This document shows positions 25,545 through 33,944 of a stretch of DNA of 64,000 bases, piece by piece. The position numbers and the translations under genes were made by a program. Below the pieces are notes generated by a model. The model was not told where the DNA came from. It made no database searches and saw only the letters and a program-made list of their open reading frames with translations. Source of the stretch: CAWGGS01 sp046704745 (lineage in GTDB: Bacteria; Desulfobacterota; Desulfobulbia; Desulfobulbales; Desulfocapsaceae); NCBI GenBank assembly GCA_046704745.1, contig JBJKRL010000091.1, forward strand, positions 20,826 to 84,825, given 5' to 3'. Within the stretch, counting starts at the first letter, position 1, and the number at the start of each line of letters is the position of its first letter.

Positions 25545-26702
25545 TTAATTCTTCCTGGTGTATTCTCTATTGAGTTCCTGACCGACCACATTGCGCTGGA
25601 TCTGGTTCGTCCCCTCATAAATTTGCAGGATCTTGGCATCCCTCATCATCTTTTCAACTGGATATTCGCACATATACCCATAGCCACCCATGATCTGAAC
25701 CGCATCGGTAGTGACCTTCATCGCTGTATCGGTGGCAAAGACCTTGCACATGGAGGATACCTTCGACATATCTTGCGGATGGGCGTCAATATGTTTGGCT
25801 GCCCCATAGACCAGCGAACGGGCCGCCTCAATACCGATTGCCATGTCGGCCAACATGTGCTGCACAGCCTGAAAGGCCATGATCGGTTTACCAAACTGAA
25901 CTCGCTGCTTGGCATAGCTTGCCGCCTCATCGAGGGCTGCCTGCGCAAGCCCAACACCAAGGGCGGCGATACCCGGCCGGGAAGAATCCAGGGTCTTCAT
26001 CACTGTGATGAAACCGGTTCCTCTGCGGCCTATAATTCGGTCTTTTGGAATCCTGCAGTCTTTAAATATCAGTTCGGTGGTCGATGAAGCTCTGATCCCC
26101 ATCTTTTTCTCTTTCGGTCCGCAGGAAAAACCGGGATCGCCCTCTTCAACGATAAACATCGAGGCTCCACGGGCACCTTTGTTACGATCAGTTATGGCCA
26201 CAATCGTATAAATTTGGGCCTCACCCCCGTTGGTGATCCACTGCTTGGTCCCGTTCAAAACCCATTCGTCTCCGTCTTGAACGGCAGTCGTCTGTATACC
26301 GGAGGCATCGGAGCCGGCATTGGCCTCGGTCAGTCCGAAGGCGGCAAACTTTTTACCGGAAGCCACAGCGGGGAGATATTTTTGTTTCTGCTCATCGGAG
26401 CCGGAAAAAAGGATCGGATAAATACCCAGAGAACTGGCTGCAAAGGCGGTACCGACGCCTATACATCCGCGGGCAAACTGTTCCAAGGCGAGAACAATAT
26501 CAAAACAACCACCGCCGAACCCGCCGTATGCTTCAGGGATGCTGATACCGAAAAGATCGGACCGCGCCATTTCATTGAGAATATCACGTGGAAACTCGTG
26601 TTTTTCGTCCAGTTCGGCGCGTTTGGGAATAATCTTCTCATCGGCTATCTGCCTGCTGATATCAACAATCATCTGCTGTTCTTCAGATAAAAAATAATCC
26701 AT
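25545..26702 (-). CDS. Acyl-CoA dehydrogenase family flavoprotein
   Basis: A 385-residue FAD enzyme of the short/medium-chain acyl-CoA dehydrogenase class, which normally introduces or reduces a 2,3-double bond and exchanges electrons with ETF. Seen are AAFGLTEANAGSDASG, KQWITNGGEAQIYTI, DSSRPGIAALGVGLAQAALDEA, AFQAVQHMLADM, and IMGGYGYMCEYPVEKMMRDAKILQIYEGTNQIQRNV with the catalytic Glu363 of YEGT. The context is unusual: it sits between fabH and etfBA inside a fatty-acid synthesis operon. It may reduce enoyl-ACP or enoyl-CoA, or serve an unrelated oxidation. The family is sure, the substrate is not. Confidence 0.93.
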   Translation of the reverse strand: MDYFLSEEQQMIVDISRQIADEKIIPKRAELDEKHEFPRDILNEMARSDLFGISIPEAYGGFGGGCFDIVLALEQFARGCIGVGTAFAASSLGIYPILFSGSDEQKQKYLPAVASGKKFAAFGLTEANAGSDASGIQTTAVQDGDEWVLNGTKQWITNGGEAQIYTIVAITDRNKGARGASMFIVEEGDPGFSCGPKEKKMGIRASSTTELIFKDCRIPKDRIIGRRGTGFITVMKTLDSSRPGIAALGVGLAQAALDEAASYAKQRVQFGKPIMAFQAVQHMLADMAIGIEAARSLVYGAAKHIDAHPQDMSKVSSMCKVFATDTAMKVTTDAVQIMGGYGYMCEYPVEKMMRDAKILQIYEGTNQIQRNVVGQELNREYTRKN

Positions 26703-26715
26703 TTTGCTCTCCTAT

Positions 26716-27696
26716 TCACCACTTAATAAGGGTTGCGCCCCAGGTAAAACCACCCCCGAAAGAACAAAGCAGGATAATATCTCCTTTGCCAAACAATCCC
26801 TGCCTGTTCGCCTCATCCAAGGCTATCGGAACTGAAGCGGCTGATGTGTTCCCGTATTCTGATACGTTTACAAACACCCTCTCTTCAGGGAAGTCAAGAC
26901 GCTCAAGCAACTTTTTTAAAATACGGATATTGGCTTGATGGGGTATGAATAATTTGACCGAGTCTAAGCTGATGCCTTCCTGCCGCAGCAGGCAAAATAT
27001 TGAATCTTCCATGGCTTTGACGGCGTATTTAAAGACTTCCTTTCCTTCCATGATGATGTATGATCCGGAATTGTCAGCCACTTCCAGATCAGGATTGTAA
27101 CTTGGAGGCGCATGCATATGCAAAAGTTTCCACAGACTCCCATCAGCCTGGAGCTTGGAACCGATTACGCCTCTTGCCCCATCTTCGCAATGACCGAGAA
27201 CGGCGGCGCCCGCTCCGTCACCAAAAAGAATACAGGTATTGCGGTCTTTCCAATTCAATCTGGAAGAAAGGGTCTCAGCCCCTATGACGAGAATTTTTTT
27301 TCGATGTTCGGCCCGGATGTACTTATCGCCCATATCCAATCCATAGAGGAAACCGGAACAGGCGGCATTGATGTCATAAGCGAAGGCATTCTTAGCTCCC
27401 AGTTCATTCTGCACAAAACAGGCGCAGGAAGGCATCAACATATGTGAGCTGATGGTCCCCACTACGACAAGATCGAGCTCTCCGGCGTCAATCCCAGCCA
27501 TGTCCAAGGCCTTTTGCCCCGCCGCGGTGGCCAGTTGATGGGTCTTTTCTCCTAAGCCGCCAATTCGTCTCTTTTTGATCCCGGTTCTTGAATAAATCCA
27601 GTCGTCTTTTGTATCAACAATGGATTCCAGGTCCTTGTTGGTCATTATCCTCTCTGGCAGACTTGAGCCGGTACCAAGAATTACGGTTCCCATCAT
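26716..27696 (-). CDS. fabH: 3-oxoacyl-ACP synthase III (FabH)
   Basis: Starts fatty acid chains by condensing acetyl-CoA with malonyl-ACP. The 326-residue protein has the catalytic Cys113 in DINAACSGFLYG, His in FIPHQANIRI and Asn in SEYGNTSAASVP, and ends with GGGFTWGATLIKW. Its first ATG overlaps the plsX stop; a second ATG directly follows and is better spaced from AGGAGA. Normally fabD follows fabH in such operons; here an acyl-CoA dehydrogenase gene follows. Confidence 0.96.
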   Translation of the reverse strand: MMGTVILGTGSSLPERIMTNKDLESIVDTKDDWIYSRTGIKKRRIGGLGEKTHQLATAAGQKALDMAGIDAGELDLVVVGTISSHMLMPSCACFVQNELGAKNAFAYDINAACSGFLYGLDMGDKYIRAEHRKKILVIGAETLSSRLNWKDRNTCILFGDGAGAAVLGHCEDGARGVIGSKLQADGSLWKLLHMHAPPSYNPDLEVADNSGSYIIMEGKEVFKYAVKAMEDSIFCLLRQEGISLDSVKLFIPHQANIRILKKLLERLDFPEERVFVNVSEYGNTSAASVPIALDEANRQGLFGKGDIILLCSFGGGFTWGATLIKW

Positions 27697-28712
27697 TCTC
27701 CTATAGATGCTTCCTTTTCGCTTACTCCGAGGTCCCTGGCGATCACCTCATTTACATTGTTCCGGACCATATGCACCGCTGCCAAAATCGCATTTTTAAT
27801 AGCTAAAGAATTGGATTTCCCGTGACAGACAATGCCGACTCCGTTAATCCCCAAAAGAGGAGCCCCTCCGTACTCCGCATAATTCACCCGTTTTTTAAAG
27901 GCTGTAAATGCCGGGCGAGCAAGGAGGTATCCTAGTTTGGCCATGGTAGATTTGAGAATCTCGTTTCGCAGCATCTGCATCGCGGCCTCAGCAAGACCTT
28001 CGCTGATTTTCAGACAGATATTGCCTACAAAACCATCGCAGACAATAACGTCTACGTTTCCTTGAAAGACATCCCTTCCTTCCACATTGCCGATAAAATG
28101 CAGGGGGCTTTCCTTGAGTAACGCATATGTTTCCTTGACCAGGGAATTTCCCTTGCCGCTTTCCTCGCCGATGGTCAAGAGGCCGACCCTGGGTTTTGGA
28201 ATGTTATATATCCGTGCAAAGGCGGCTGCCATGACCCCGAACTGGTAAAGGTGCAAGGGCCTACAATCCACGTTTGCCCCTATATCCATTATTACCACCG
28301 GGTTTTTCAATGTTGGGAAAACCGAGGCAATACCAGGTCTTGAAACATTCTTAATCCGTCCAAGCTTACGAAGAGCCGCGGCCATGGTAGCTCCGGAATT
28401 TCCGGCGCTGACCACCGCTTCAACCTCCTTTCTGGAAACGAGATCAAAGGCAACAACAATGGAGGAATCTTTCTTCTTACGTATAGCGTCAACAGGATAT
28501 TCATCCATGCCCACGACCTGAGAGGCGTGGACAATGTGCAGGTTTTCCTTAGCCTTGGAAGTTGATGCTATCTTATCCAGATATGATTGAAGAAGAGGTT
28601 CATCTCCCACCAGGTAGATCTGTATGTCTGCCTGGTCTACAGCGAGCAATGCCCCGGCAATGAGTTCCTCAGGACCATGGTCTCCCCCCATGGCATCCAG
28701 GGCAATTCGCAC
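27693..28712 (-). CDS. plsX: Phosphate acyltransferase PlsX
   Basis: Converts acyl-ACP to acyl-phosphate for phospholipid synthesis; peripheral membrane protein of 339 residues. It begins RIALDAMGGDHGPE and contains VSAGNSGATMAAAL, NPVVIMDIGANVDCRP, LLTIGEESGKGN, FIGNVEGRD and VVCDGFVGN-like VIVCDGFVGNICLK. A four-base overlap links it to fabH, and rpmF ends only nine bases upstream. This is the classical rpmF-plsX-fabH arrangement. Confidence 0.96.
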   Translation of the reverse strand: MRIALDAMGGDHGPEELIAGALLAVDQADIQIYLVGDEPLLQSYLDKIASTSKAKENLHIVHASQVVGMDEYPVDAIRKKKDSSIVVAFDLVSRKEVEAVVSAGNSGATMAAALRKLGRIKNVSRPGIASVFPTLKNPVVIMDIGANVDCRPLHLYQFGVMAAAFARIYNIPKPRVGLLTIGEESGKGNSLVKETYALLKESPLHFIGNVEGRDVFQGNVDVIVCDGFVGNICLKISEGLAEAAMQMLRNEILKSTMAKLGYLLARPAFTAFKKRVNYAEYGGAPLLGINGVGIVCHGKSNSLAIKNAILAAVHMVRNNVNEVIARDLGVSEKEASIGE

Positions 28713-28721
28713 AGGTATCTC

Positions 28722-28910
28722 CTATTCAACGTCAGTTTCGAAATTGAAAACCGTGCGTCCTTTGTATTTACCACAACTGCCGCAAAGACGATGCGGTTCT
28801 TTCGGTTCTCCACATTCCGAACACACAGAGAGGCCCGGTGATTTCAAAGCATCGTGAGAACGTCTTTTATGAGTTCGCGAATGCGAATGTCTTCTTTTCG
28901 GAAGAGCCAT
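28722..28910 (-). CDS. rpmF: 50S ribosomal protein L32
   Basis: A 62-residue ribosomal protein beginning MALPKRRHSHSRTHKRRSHDA. It is the zinc-ribbon (C+) form, with four cysteines in CSECGEPKEPHRLCGSCG, so it should bind zinc. AGGA lies upstream. DUF177 precedes it by 42 bases and plsX follows. Confidence 0.97.
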   Translation of the reverse strand: MALPKRRHSHSRTHKRRSHDALKSPGLSVCSECGEPKEPHRLCGSCGKYKGRTVFNFETDVE

Positions 28911-28952
28911 AATATCCTCCAGTACTGAAAAAGGCCGATGATCCGGCTTTAA

Positions 28953-29483
28953 TTAACGCTTTTTTAGATTTTTCAAAACAGCAAAAGGTGACTCCACAAC
29001 GTTGGACTCACATCTGCAAGCCTCATACCTCAAAACCGCCCCACACCCGGGGCATAATCCCTTGCAGTCTTCATTGCAAACCCGCCTCTCAGGAACTGCA
29101 AGCAAAACCTGTTCCCTGAGAACTTCACTGACATCTATAGCAGGTTCATTCAGATACACAGTGTTGAAATCTTCCTCACCGCATTCCATCTCATGCAGAT
29201 GCGATGACGCATCTTCTCCGGTTTTAAAGAGATAAGTAAAACTGCAAGAAAGTGTATAGTTGAACGGTTCACCGCATCTGTCACAGAGAAATTCCACGAC
29301 AGTCGAAAGTTCCCCCTGCAAGAGAACCGTCTCGGTGTCTTTTTTCAGCAGATCAATTTCGGCATGTCGGAGCTTTTGCAAGACAAACTCTTCAACCGGG
29401 AACCACCCCGTATCCCTAACGGAATAGTGTGTGGTACCTGCTGATATCTGGCCAAATACAACTTTCATCTCATCACTCATCAT
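28953..29483 (-). CDS. yceD: DUF177/YceD family protein
   Basis: A 176-residue protein of the YceD/DUF177 family, which usually precedes rpmF and has been linked to 23S rRNA processing. It shows the family's CDRCGEPF and the segment with IDVSEVLREQVLLAVPERRVCNEDCKGLCPGCG (described in two parts: the LREQxLLAxPxxxxC core and the CPxCG pair). The Cys-rich middle and C-terminus suggest metal binding. The first ATG pair at 29483/29480 is used. Confidence 0.9.
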   Translation of the reverse strand: MMSDEMKVVFGQISAGTTHYSVRDTGWFPVEEFVLQKLRHAEIDLLKKDTETVLLQGELSTVVEFLCDRCGEPFNYTLSCSFTYLFKTGEDASSHLHEMECGEEDFNTVYLNEPAIDVSEVLREQVLLAVPERRVCNEDCKGLCPGCGAVLRYEACRCESNVVESPFAVLKNLKKR

Positions 29484-29625
29484 CCACTATCGGTTCGAGC
29501 GGTCAGATAAAGAACGCAAAAATAATCAATTTATGGAAGAATGGCCAGAAAAAAATAGGCCTGCAAGAATTTTCGGGAAGATATTCCATGTCAATCCAAG
29601 CATATCATTTGACCTTTGCCAGGTC

Positions 29626-30081
29626 TTACAGAATATGGGCCAAGCGTTCCGAGCATTTATGCAGGCGCAAATTGGCCGCATAGAGGAGTCTTTTTATTAT
29701 TTTAAGCAGCAGAGAGGGATTTCCCTCCCCCAGACTGTTTAAACTTCGCCGTTTAAGACAATAAAGAAGCGAGTCTTCAATTGCAATGATAGTTGCTGTA
29801 CGGAGGGAATCGTCCAAAGAACCACCCTCTCCAACCGATGCTCCCGGTTGTAAAAGAGCTACAACCTGGGTTCGATCGTTAAATCCGGTTTCCTGCAAAA
29901 CAGCCAATTTTCCTGTTTCGAGAAAATAGATACTCTCCGCCGCATCTCCATTATGAAAAAGTTCTTTTCCTTTCTCTAAAATGACGGGCGTCGCAATGGC
30001 TAGAACCTGAGTGCGCTCATCGCTGGTCAGAAAACGAAAGGCCTGTTGAGGGATACCGTCTCCGGATTCGATCATTGTCAT
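29626..30081 (-). CDS. Stand-alone cyclic nucleotide-binding domain protein
   Basis: A 151-residue protein consisting of a single CRP-type cyclic nucleotide-binding beta-barrel without a helix-turn-helix or enzyme domain. Visible are KGKELFHNGDAAESIYFLETGKLAVL and the phosphate-binding cassette GEGGSLDDSLRTATIIA, where the Glu and the Arg that contact the nucleotide are both kept. Its ATG overlaps the mlaC stop (ATGA), so it is the last gene of the mla operon. I infer a sensor or an accessory regulator of lipid transport, but no partner is evident. Confidence 0.85.
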   Translation of the reverse strand: MTMIESGDGIPQQAFRFLTSDERTQVLAIATPVILEKGKELFHNGDAAESIYFLETGKLAVLQETGFNDRTQVVALLQPGASVGEGGSLDDSLRTATIIAIEDSLLYCLKRRSLNSLGEGNPSLLLKIIKRLLYAANLRLHKCSERLAHIL

Positions 30082-30704
30082 GTACTTTGGCTGGCATTTG
30101 CAAAATTCTTGTTTTTTTCTTCGATAAGCTTGACCAGACCGTCAAAGCTGTTCGTCCGCAAATAATTCCGGAATTGTTCCATATAATTTCGGACCAGGCT
30201 CACACCCGCGATGTTGATATCATATACCATCCATCCCTTGGGAGTGAGTTGCAGAATATAGTGGACCGGAAGTTTGGAGTCACCTTTTTCAACCAATGTG
30301 GTGACCTGGGCTCTGTCATCCTGAATCCTCTCCTCTACATATTCTATGGTCTGATAATGGTAATCTTCCAATTTTCCGATATACGCGTTCTCCAGGAGTT
30401 TCGTCATTAATTCGGTGAAATGCTCTTGTTGGGTCTGCGTGATATCACGCCACGTTCTGCCAAGGACCCGTTTGCACATCTCCTGAAAGTCGAAACCCGA
30501 TTTAATGGTGGACATGATTTCCCGCCGTCGCTCATCTTTATGGGCGGCACCTTGCAAATTCGGATTGTTGAGTAATTTCGTTAACTCCGTAAGCACCGGT
30601 TTCATCGTCTCGACAGGCCCCTTGGCAGCTGAAACAGGTGCGGTAAACAAAAGGAGGGAAAGAAGTATGCCGGAGGACGCCATCATGTATTTTGTTATTT
30701 TCAT
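30078..30704 (-). CDS. mlaC: MlaC-type periplasmic phospholipid-binding protein
   Basis: Shuttles phospholipid between outer-membrane MlaA and the inner-membrane MlaFED complex (MlaC/Ttg2D family). It has the family's RREIMSTIKSGFDFQEMCKRVLGRTWRDITQTQQEHFTELMTKLL region (seen in parts) and the terminal KGWMVYDINIAGVSLVRNYMEQFR. The ATG at 30704 starts a clean signal peptide (MKITKYMMASSGILLSLLLF, cleaved near VSAA). A GTG at 30770 would add 22 residues before it. No clear ribosome binding site is seen for either. Confidence 0.9.
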   Translation of the reverse strand: MKITKYMMASSGILLSLLLFTAPVSAAKGPVETMKPVLTELTKLLNNPNLQGAAHKDERRREIMSTIKSGFDFQEMCKRVLGRTWRDITQTQQEHFTELMTKLLENAYIGKLEDYHYQTIEYVEERIQDDRAQVTTLVEKGDSKLPVHYILQLTPKGWMVYDINIAGVSLVRNYMEQFRNYLRTNSFDGLVKLIEEKNKNFANASQST

Positions 30705-30779
30705 CGTATTGTAAAATAGTTGGTTGGTAATATTACGTAGAGGATTAGAGTAAAAGGGTACGAAAAACACATACTGTTT

Positions 30780-31547
30780 TTATTCTTGCCCTGCTTTGTG
30801 CTTTTCTATCTTTTCTTGCCGATAATCATGAAATGCCTGCCGGGAGGCCACATAGGGATCAATGGAATATTTGATCAGGTCCTCATAGACATTTGGGTTG
30901 AGGGACAGGGTATTAAGTCTTTCACCCATATAATAAGCCCCTCTCTCTGTCAGGTTCCAACCCATGAAATTTGCCGGATGAGTCATAAAATCCGTCCCAA
31001 GACCGATAGAGTCCCTGACATTAGATGGACCAAAAACCGGCAAACAGATATAAAAACCCTCGCCAACCCCCCAGACCCCCAGGGTTTGACCGAAGTCCGC
31101 CGGCCTGGATGTAATTTTAAAGTCCTTCGTCGCCGGATCTCCGAAACCGAACACACCTAAGGTTGTGTTGATTGCAAACCTCGAAAGAACAACCCATGCA
31201 TCTTTAAAACGCCCCTGCAAGACATTATTGAGAAAGCTTATCGGCGAGGAAATATTATCAAAAAAATTTTCAAAACAGAGCCTGATATCTGGAGAAACTA
31301 CGGCCGAGTATCCTTTGTTTACCGGTTTTAAAACCCAGAAATAAAGCTTGTCGTTGAATTGAAAAAAAGCCCGGTTCATCGGCTCCAGAGGATCATAGAC
31401 CGTGCTCTTGGGGGCTTGTTCGTCACTTAAATAGTCATCGTTGAGCAGGTTAACAGAAACCCCTGAAACATTTTTCTGCACGGCCCAGGCTACGTCTTTA
31501 CCCAAGGGAATCGTGACCAACAGAACAAGAAACAGTATTCTCTTCAT
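30780..31547 (-). CDS. mlaA: MlaA/VacJ family outer-membrane lipid protein
   Basis: MlaA removes phospholipids from the outer leaflet of the outer membrane. The 255-residue protein shows YDPLEPMNRAFFQFNDKLYFWVLKPV, NFFDNISSPISFLNNVLQG, RFAINTTLGVFGFGDPA and GVGEGFYICLPVFGPSNVRDSIG, all VacJ hallmarks. The leader MKRILFLVLLVTIPLGKDVAWA has no cysteine, so unlike E. coli MlaA it is not a lipoprotein by sequence and would be cleaved by signal peptidase I. It lies inside the mla operon between mlaD and mlaC, an arrangement in which the whole pathway is one transcript. Confidence 0.93.
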   Translation of the reverse strand: MKRILFLVLLVTIPLGKDVAWAVQKNVSGVSVNLLNDDYLSDEQAPKSTVYDPLEPMNRAFFQFNDKLYFWVLKPVNKGYSAVVSPDIRLCFENFFDNISSPISFLNNVLQGRFKDAWVVLSRFAINTTLGVFGFGDPATKDFKITSRPADFGQTLGVWGVGEGFYICLPVFGPSNVRDSIGLGTDFMTHPANFMGWNLTERGAYYMGERLNTLSLNPNVYEDLIKYSIDPYVASRQAFHDYRQEKIEKHKAGQE

Positions 31548-31594
31548 AAGGATGAAACCTTCATAGAGAAGACAATAAATATCTCGGCAAAACC

Positions 31595-32044
31595 CTATTT
31601 GGCACTGCCGAAGGCGAATTTACTGATAATTGATTCAATATCCACGGCGGATTCGGTATCGCGAATTGTCCCACCATCGGCAAATACTTTCTCATCCCCC
31701 CCCAAGTTCAATTGAATAAACTTATCGCCGATGATTCCCTGGGTTTTTACCGATGCTATGGAGTCCAGGGGCACCTTTACGCTTTTATCGATCCTGAGAG
31801 CCAGATATGCATAGCCCTTGTCTCCCAACCAAATCCTGTCGACATCACCTACCACAACGCCGGCTACTTGCACGGATGCGCCTTTCTTGACTCCGGAAAC
31901 ATTATTGAATTGCGCATTGATTACATATGTGGAACCCTGCCGTAAAAAAGACACTTCTCCCAGATTTAAGGCCAGATAAATAAGGGCGGCAAAGCCTGCA
32001 ATCATAAACAGACCGACAATCAATTCGATGGTATTTTTTTTCAT
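31595..32044 (-). CDS. mlaD: MlaD-type MCE domain protein
   Basis: Inner-membrane-anchored MCE protein (149 residues) that forms the hexameric ring of the MlaFED transporter. One membrane segment at about 6-28 is followed by the MCE domain: YVINAQFNNVSGVKKGASVQVAGVVVGDVDRI and SIASVKTQGIIGDKFIQLNLGG. The ATG overlaps the mlaF stop by four bases. Confidence 0.93.
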   Translation of the reverse strand: MKKNTIELIVGLFMIAGFAALIYLALNLGEVSFLRQGSTYVINAQFNNVSGVKKGASVQVAGVVVGDVDRIWLGDKGYAYLALRIDKSVKVPLDSIASVKTQGIIGDKFIQLNLGGDEKVFADGGTIRDTESAVDIESIISKFAFGSAK

Positions 32045-32826
32045 TTTTCGATCAGATGACTCTGATAAATCTGCCCCATTGTAGTTTTTACGAATTCACG
32101 GATATGCTCTTTTGGCGACCATTGAATTTCCTCAGGGCTTTCAAACACATCCACTTTTCCGGAGTTGAGAATGATAACCTGGTCCGCCAGATTCAACACT
32201 CTGGGTATATCATGACTGACTATAACCGCCGTATAGCCGATGGTTGCCTGTGTCCGGGCAAAAAGTTGGTAGATCTCCTGGGTCATGACCGGATCCAGGC
32301 CGGTGGTTGGTTCATCAAAAAGCATTATCTCCGGGTCCAACTGCAGAGCCCTTGCCAATCCCACCCTTTTCTGCATTCCTCCACTCAACTGGGCTGGAAA
32401 TTTTTCCTCATGACCTGTAAGTTCTAATTGTCCGAGAGTCTCCTCTACCTGCCTGCGGATGTCTTCCTCGGTTTTTTTCGTTCTCTCGCGAAGCGGTAAA
32501 GCAACATTGTCATAAACTGTCATTGAATCAAAAAGCGCAGCGCCTTGAAAAAGGACACCGAATTTCGTCCGCATTTCCTCCAATTGCTTCCCATTTCTCT
32601 GGGAAATTGCCTTACCGCGTATAAAAATATCCCCCTCATCAGCCTGCATTAAGCCGAGAATCAATTTCAACGTTACACTCTTTCCTTGTCCGCTTCCTCC
32701 CGCCACTACCGTAGTCTTTCCCGCCGGTATGGAAAAACTGACATTGTCGAGAACCGTCTGTTTCCGGCCGTCCATAGAGGTAAACGACTTGGATACATCT
32801 CTGAATTCTATGGTTTTGTCCGTCAT
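32041..32826 (-). CDS. mlaF: MlaF-type ABC transporter ATPase
   Basis: ATP-binding subunit of the phospholipid transporter (261 residues). It has Walker A GGSGQGKS (residues 43-50), the signature LSGGMQKRVGLARAL, Walker B EIMLFDEPTTGLDP and the switch His in VIVSHDI. The C-terminal tail is typical of MlaF. Overlaps of four bases with both mlaE and mlaD show tight coupling. Confidence 0.94.
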   Translation of the reverse strand: MTDKTIEFRDVSKSFTSMDGRKQTVLDNVSFSIPAGKTTVVAGGSGQGKSVTLKLILGLMQADEGDIFIRGKAISQRNGKQLEEMRTKFGVLFQGAALFDSMTVYDNVALPLRERTKKTEEDIRRQVEETLGQLELTGHEEKFPAQLSGGMQKRVGLARALQLDPEIMLFDEPTTGLDPVMTQEIYQLFARTQATIGYTAVIVSHDIPRVLNLADQVIILNSGKVDVFESPEEIQWSPKEHIREFVKTTMGQIYQSHLIEK

Positions 32827-33632
32827 AATAATACAGCAGTGATGAGATAATCAAATATCAAAACCGAGATCGAAGAAAGCACCACAGCCTGGGTCGTCAC
32901 CCTGCTGACACTCTCTGCACCGAATCCAGCGCCTCGGATCTCCCGGACAAAAAACCCCCTCCCGGTACAGATCCATGCAACCAACAACGCAAAGATAATG
33001 GATTTGATAATTCCCAGACGGATATCATGGTTGGTCACACTCGACTGCATCCCTTGAATGAAGCTTCCGGGACTCACGCCTTTCATGGTGACACCGACCA
33101 TATATCCACCGGCTATGCCGACAATATCGAAGATGGAAGTCAAAAGCGGCATTGCAATCACTGTTGCCAGAATTTTAGGAGAAATGAGGTAACGGAAAGG
33201 ATCAATAGCCATGCAGTCTAGGGCGTCAATCTGTTCCGAGATCCGCATGATCCCGAGTTCGGCACACATGGCCGAACCTGCCCTTCCTGCCACCATCAAG
33301 GCCGTCAAAACAGGCCCGAGTTCCATGATAAGAGTCAGTGAAACCGCTGAACCGAGCATCCCCTCGGCGCCGAATTTATGCAACGAGTAATATCCTTGCA
33401 GCCCAAGAACCATACCGGTGGACAGGGCAGTGAAAAAGATAACGGCGGTTGATTGCGCTCCGATGAAATGTACCTGACGAATAAGCTCGGCAAAACGGAA
33501 GGGGCGCCTGAAAACCCCACGCAGAGATTTCAAAAAATACACACCCATCCGGCCGAGGTCTCTCACAATATAGAGGCCTGTATTGCCGAGCTTGGATATC
33601 GGATTCTGTTGTATAGTATTTTTAACGCTCAA
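32823..33632 (-). CDS. mlaE: MlaE-type ABC transporter permease
   Basis: Integral membrane subunit of the MlaFEDB complex (269 residues). Family features are VHFIGAQSTAVIFFTALSTGMVLGLQGYYSL, GPVLTALMVAGRAGSAMCAELGIMRISEQIDAL and the EQIDALDCMAIDP coupling region. About five hydrophobic segments are present. The start is a TTG at 33632 with AAGAGG upstream; a promoter candidate lies about 100 bases further up. It is the first gene of the long lipid cluster. Confidence 0.92.
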   Translation of the reverse strand: MSVKNTIQQNPISKLGNTGLYIVRDLGRMGVYFLKSLRGVFRRPFRFAELIRQVHFIGAQSTAVIFFTALSTGMVLGLQGYYSLHKFGAEGMLGSAVSLTLIMELGPVLTALMVAGRAGSAMCAELGIMRISEQIDALDCMAIDPFRYLISPKILATVIAMPLLTSIFDIVGIAGGYMVGVTMKGVSPGSFIQGMQSSVTNHDIRLGIIKSIIFALLVAWICTGRGFFVREIRGAGFGAESVSRVTTQAVVLSSISVLIFDYLITAVLL

Positions 33633-33944
33633 AAGGGCCTCTTATTTTTTGCCTTCCAAAAATTTTTGCTCGGCCTGTTTTCGGATCAGCAGAGGAGTCT
33701 TCCCATATCCCTGACATCTGTAAGGCAACAGGCCTAAAATAAAAACTGAAATCGGCTCTGTCAATATATGCCGAGTAGGTAAAAATTTTACTTATCGGTG
33801 GTCAAAATGTCTAACTTGTTGATTTATCGTATTGTCCTTGTTGTTCTTCGGATTATTACGAATTTATTATATTTGGAAAAAGAATTTTAGAATAACAAAA
33901 GTAAACACATGATGGACGACACCTCCAAACAGGAACAACATTTT
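33633..33944. other. Intergenic region between yejE-like and mlaE genes
   Basis: About 312 bases, AT-rich. It holds the mlaE leader and a promoter candidate at 33736-33764 on the minus strand. No gene or terminator stem with a T-run was seen downstream of the permease gene. Confidence 0.5.
33736..33764 (-). promoter_or_regulatory. Candidate sigma-70 promoter of the mla-lipid cluster
   Basis: On the minus strand TTGACA (33764-33759) and TATTTT (33741-33736) are exactly 17 bases apart, about 100 bases before the mlaE start. The -35 is perfect. Confidence 0.5.
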
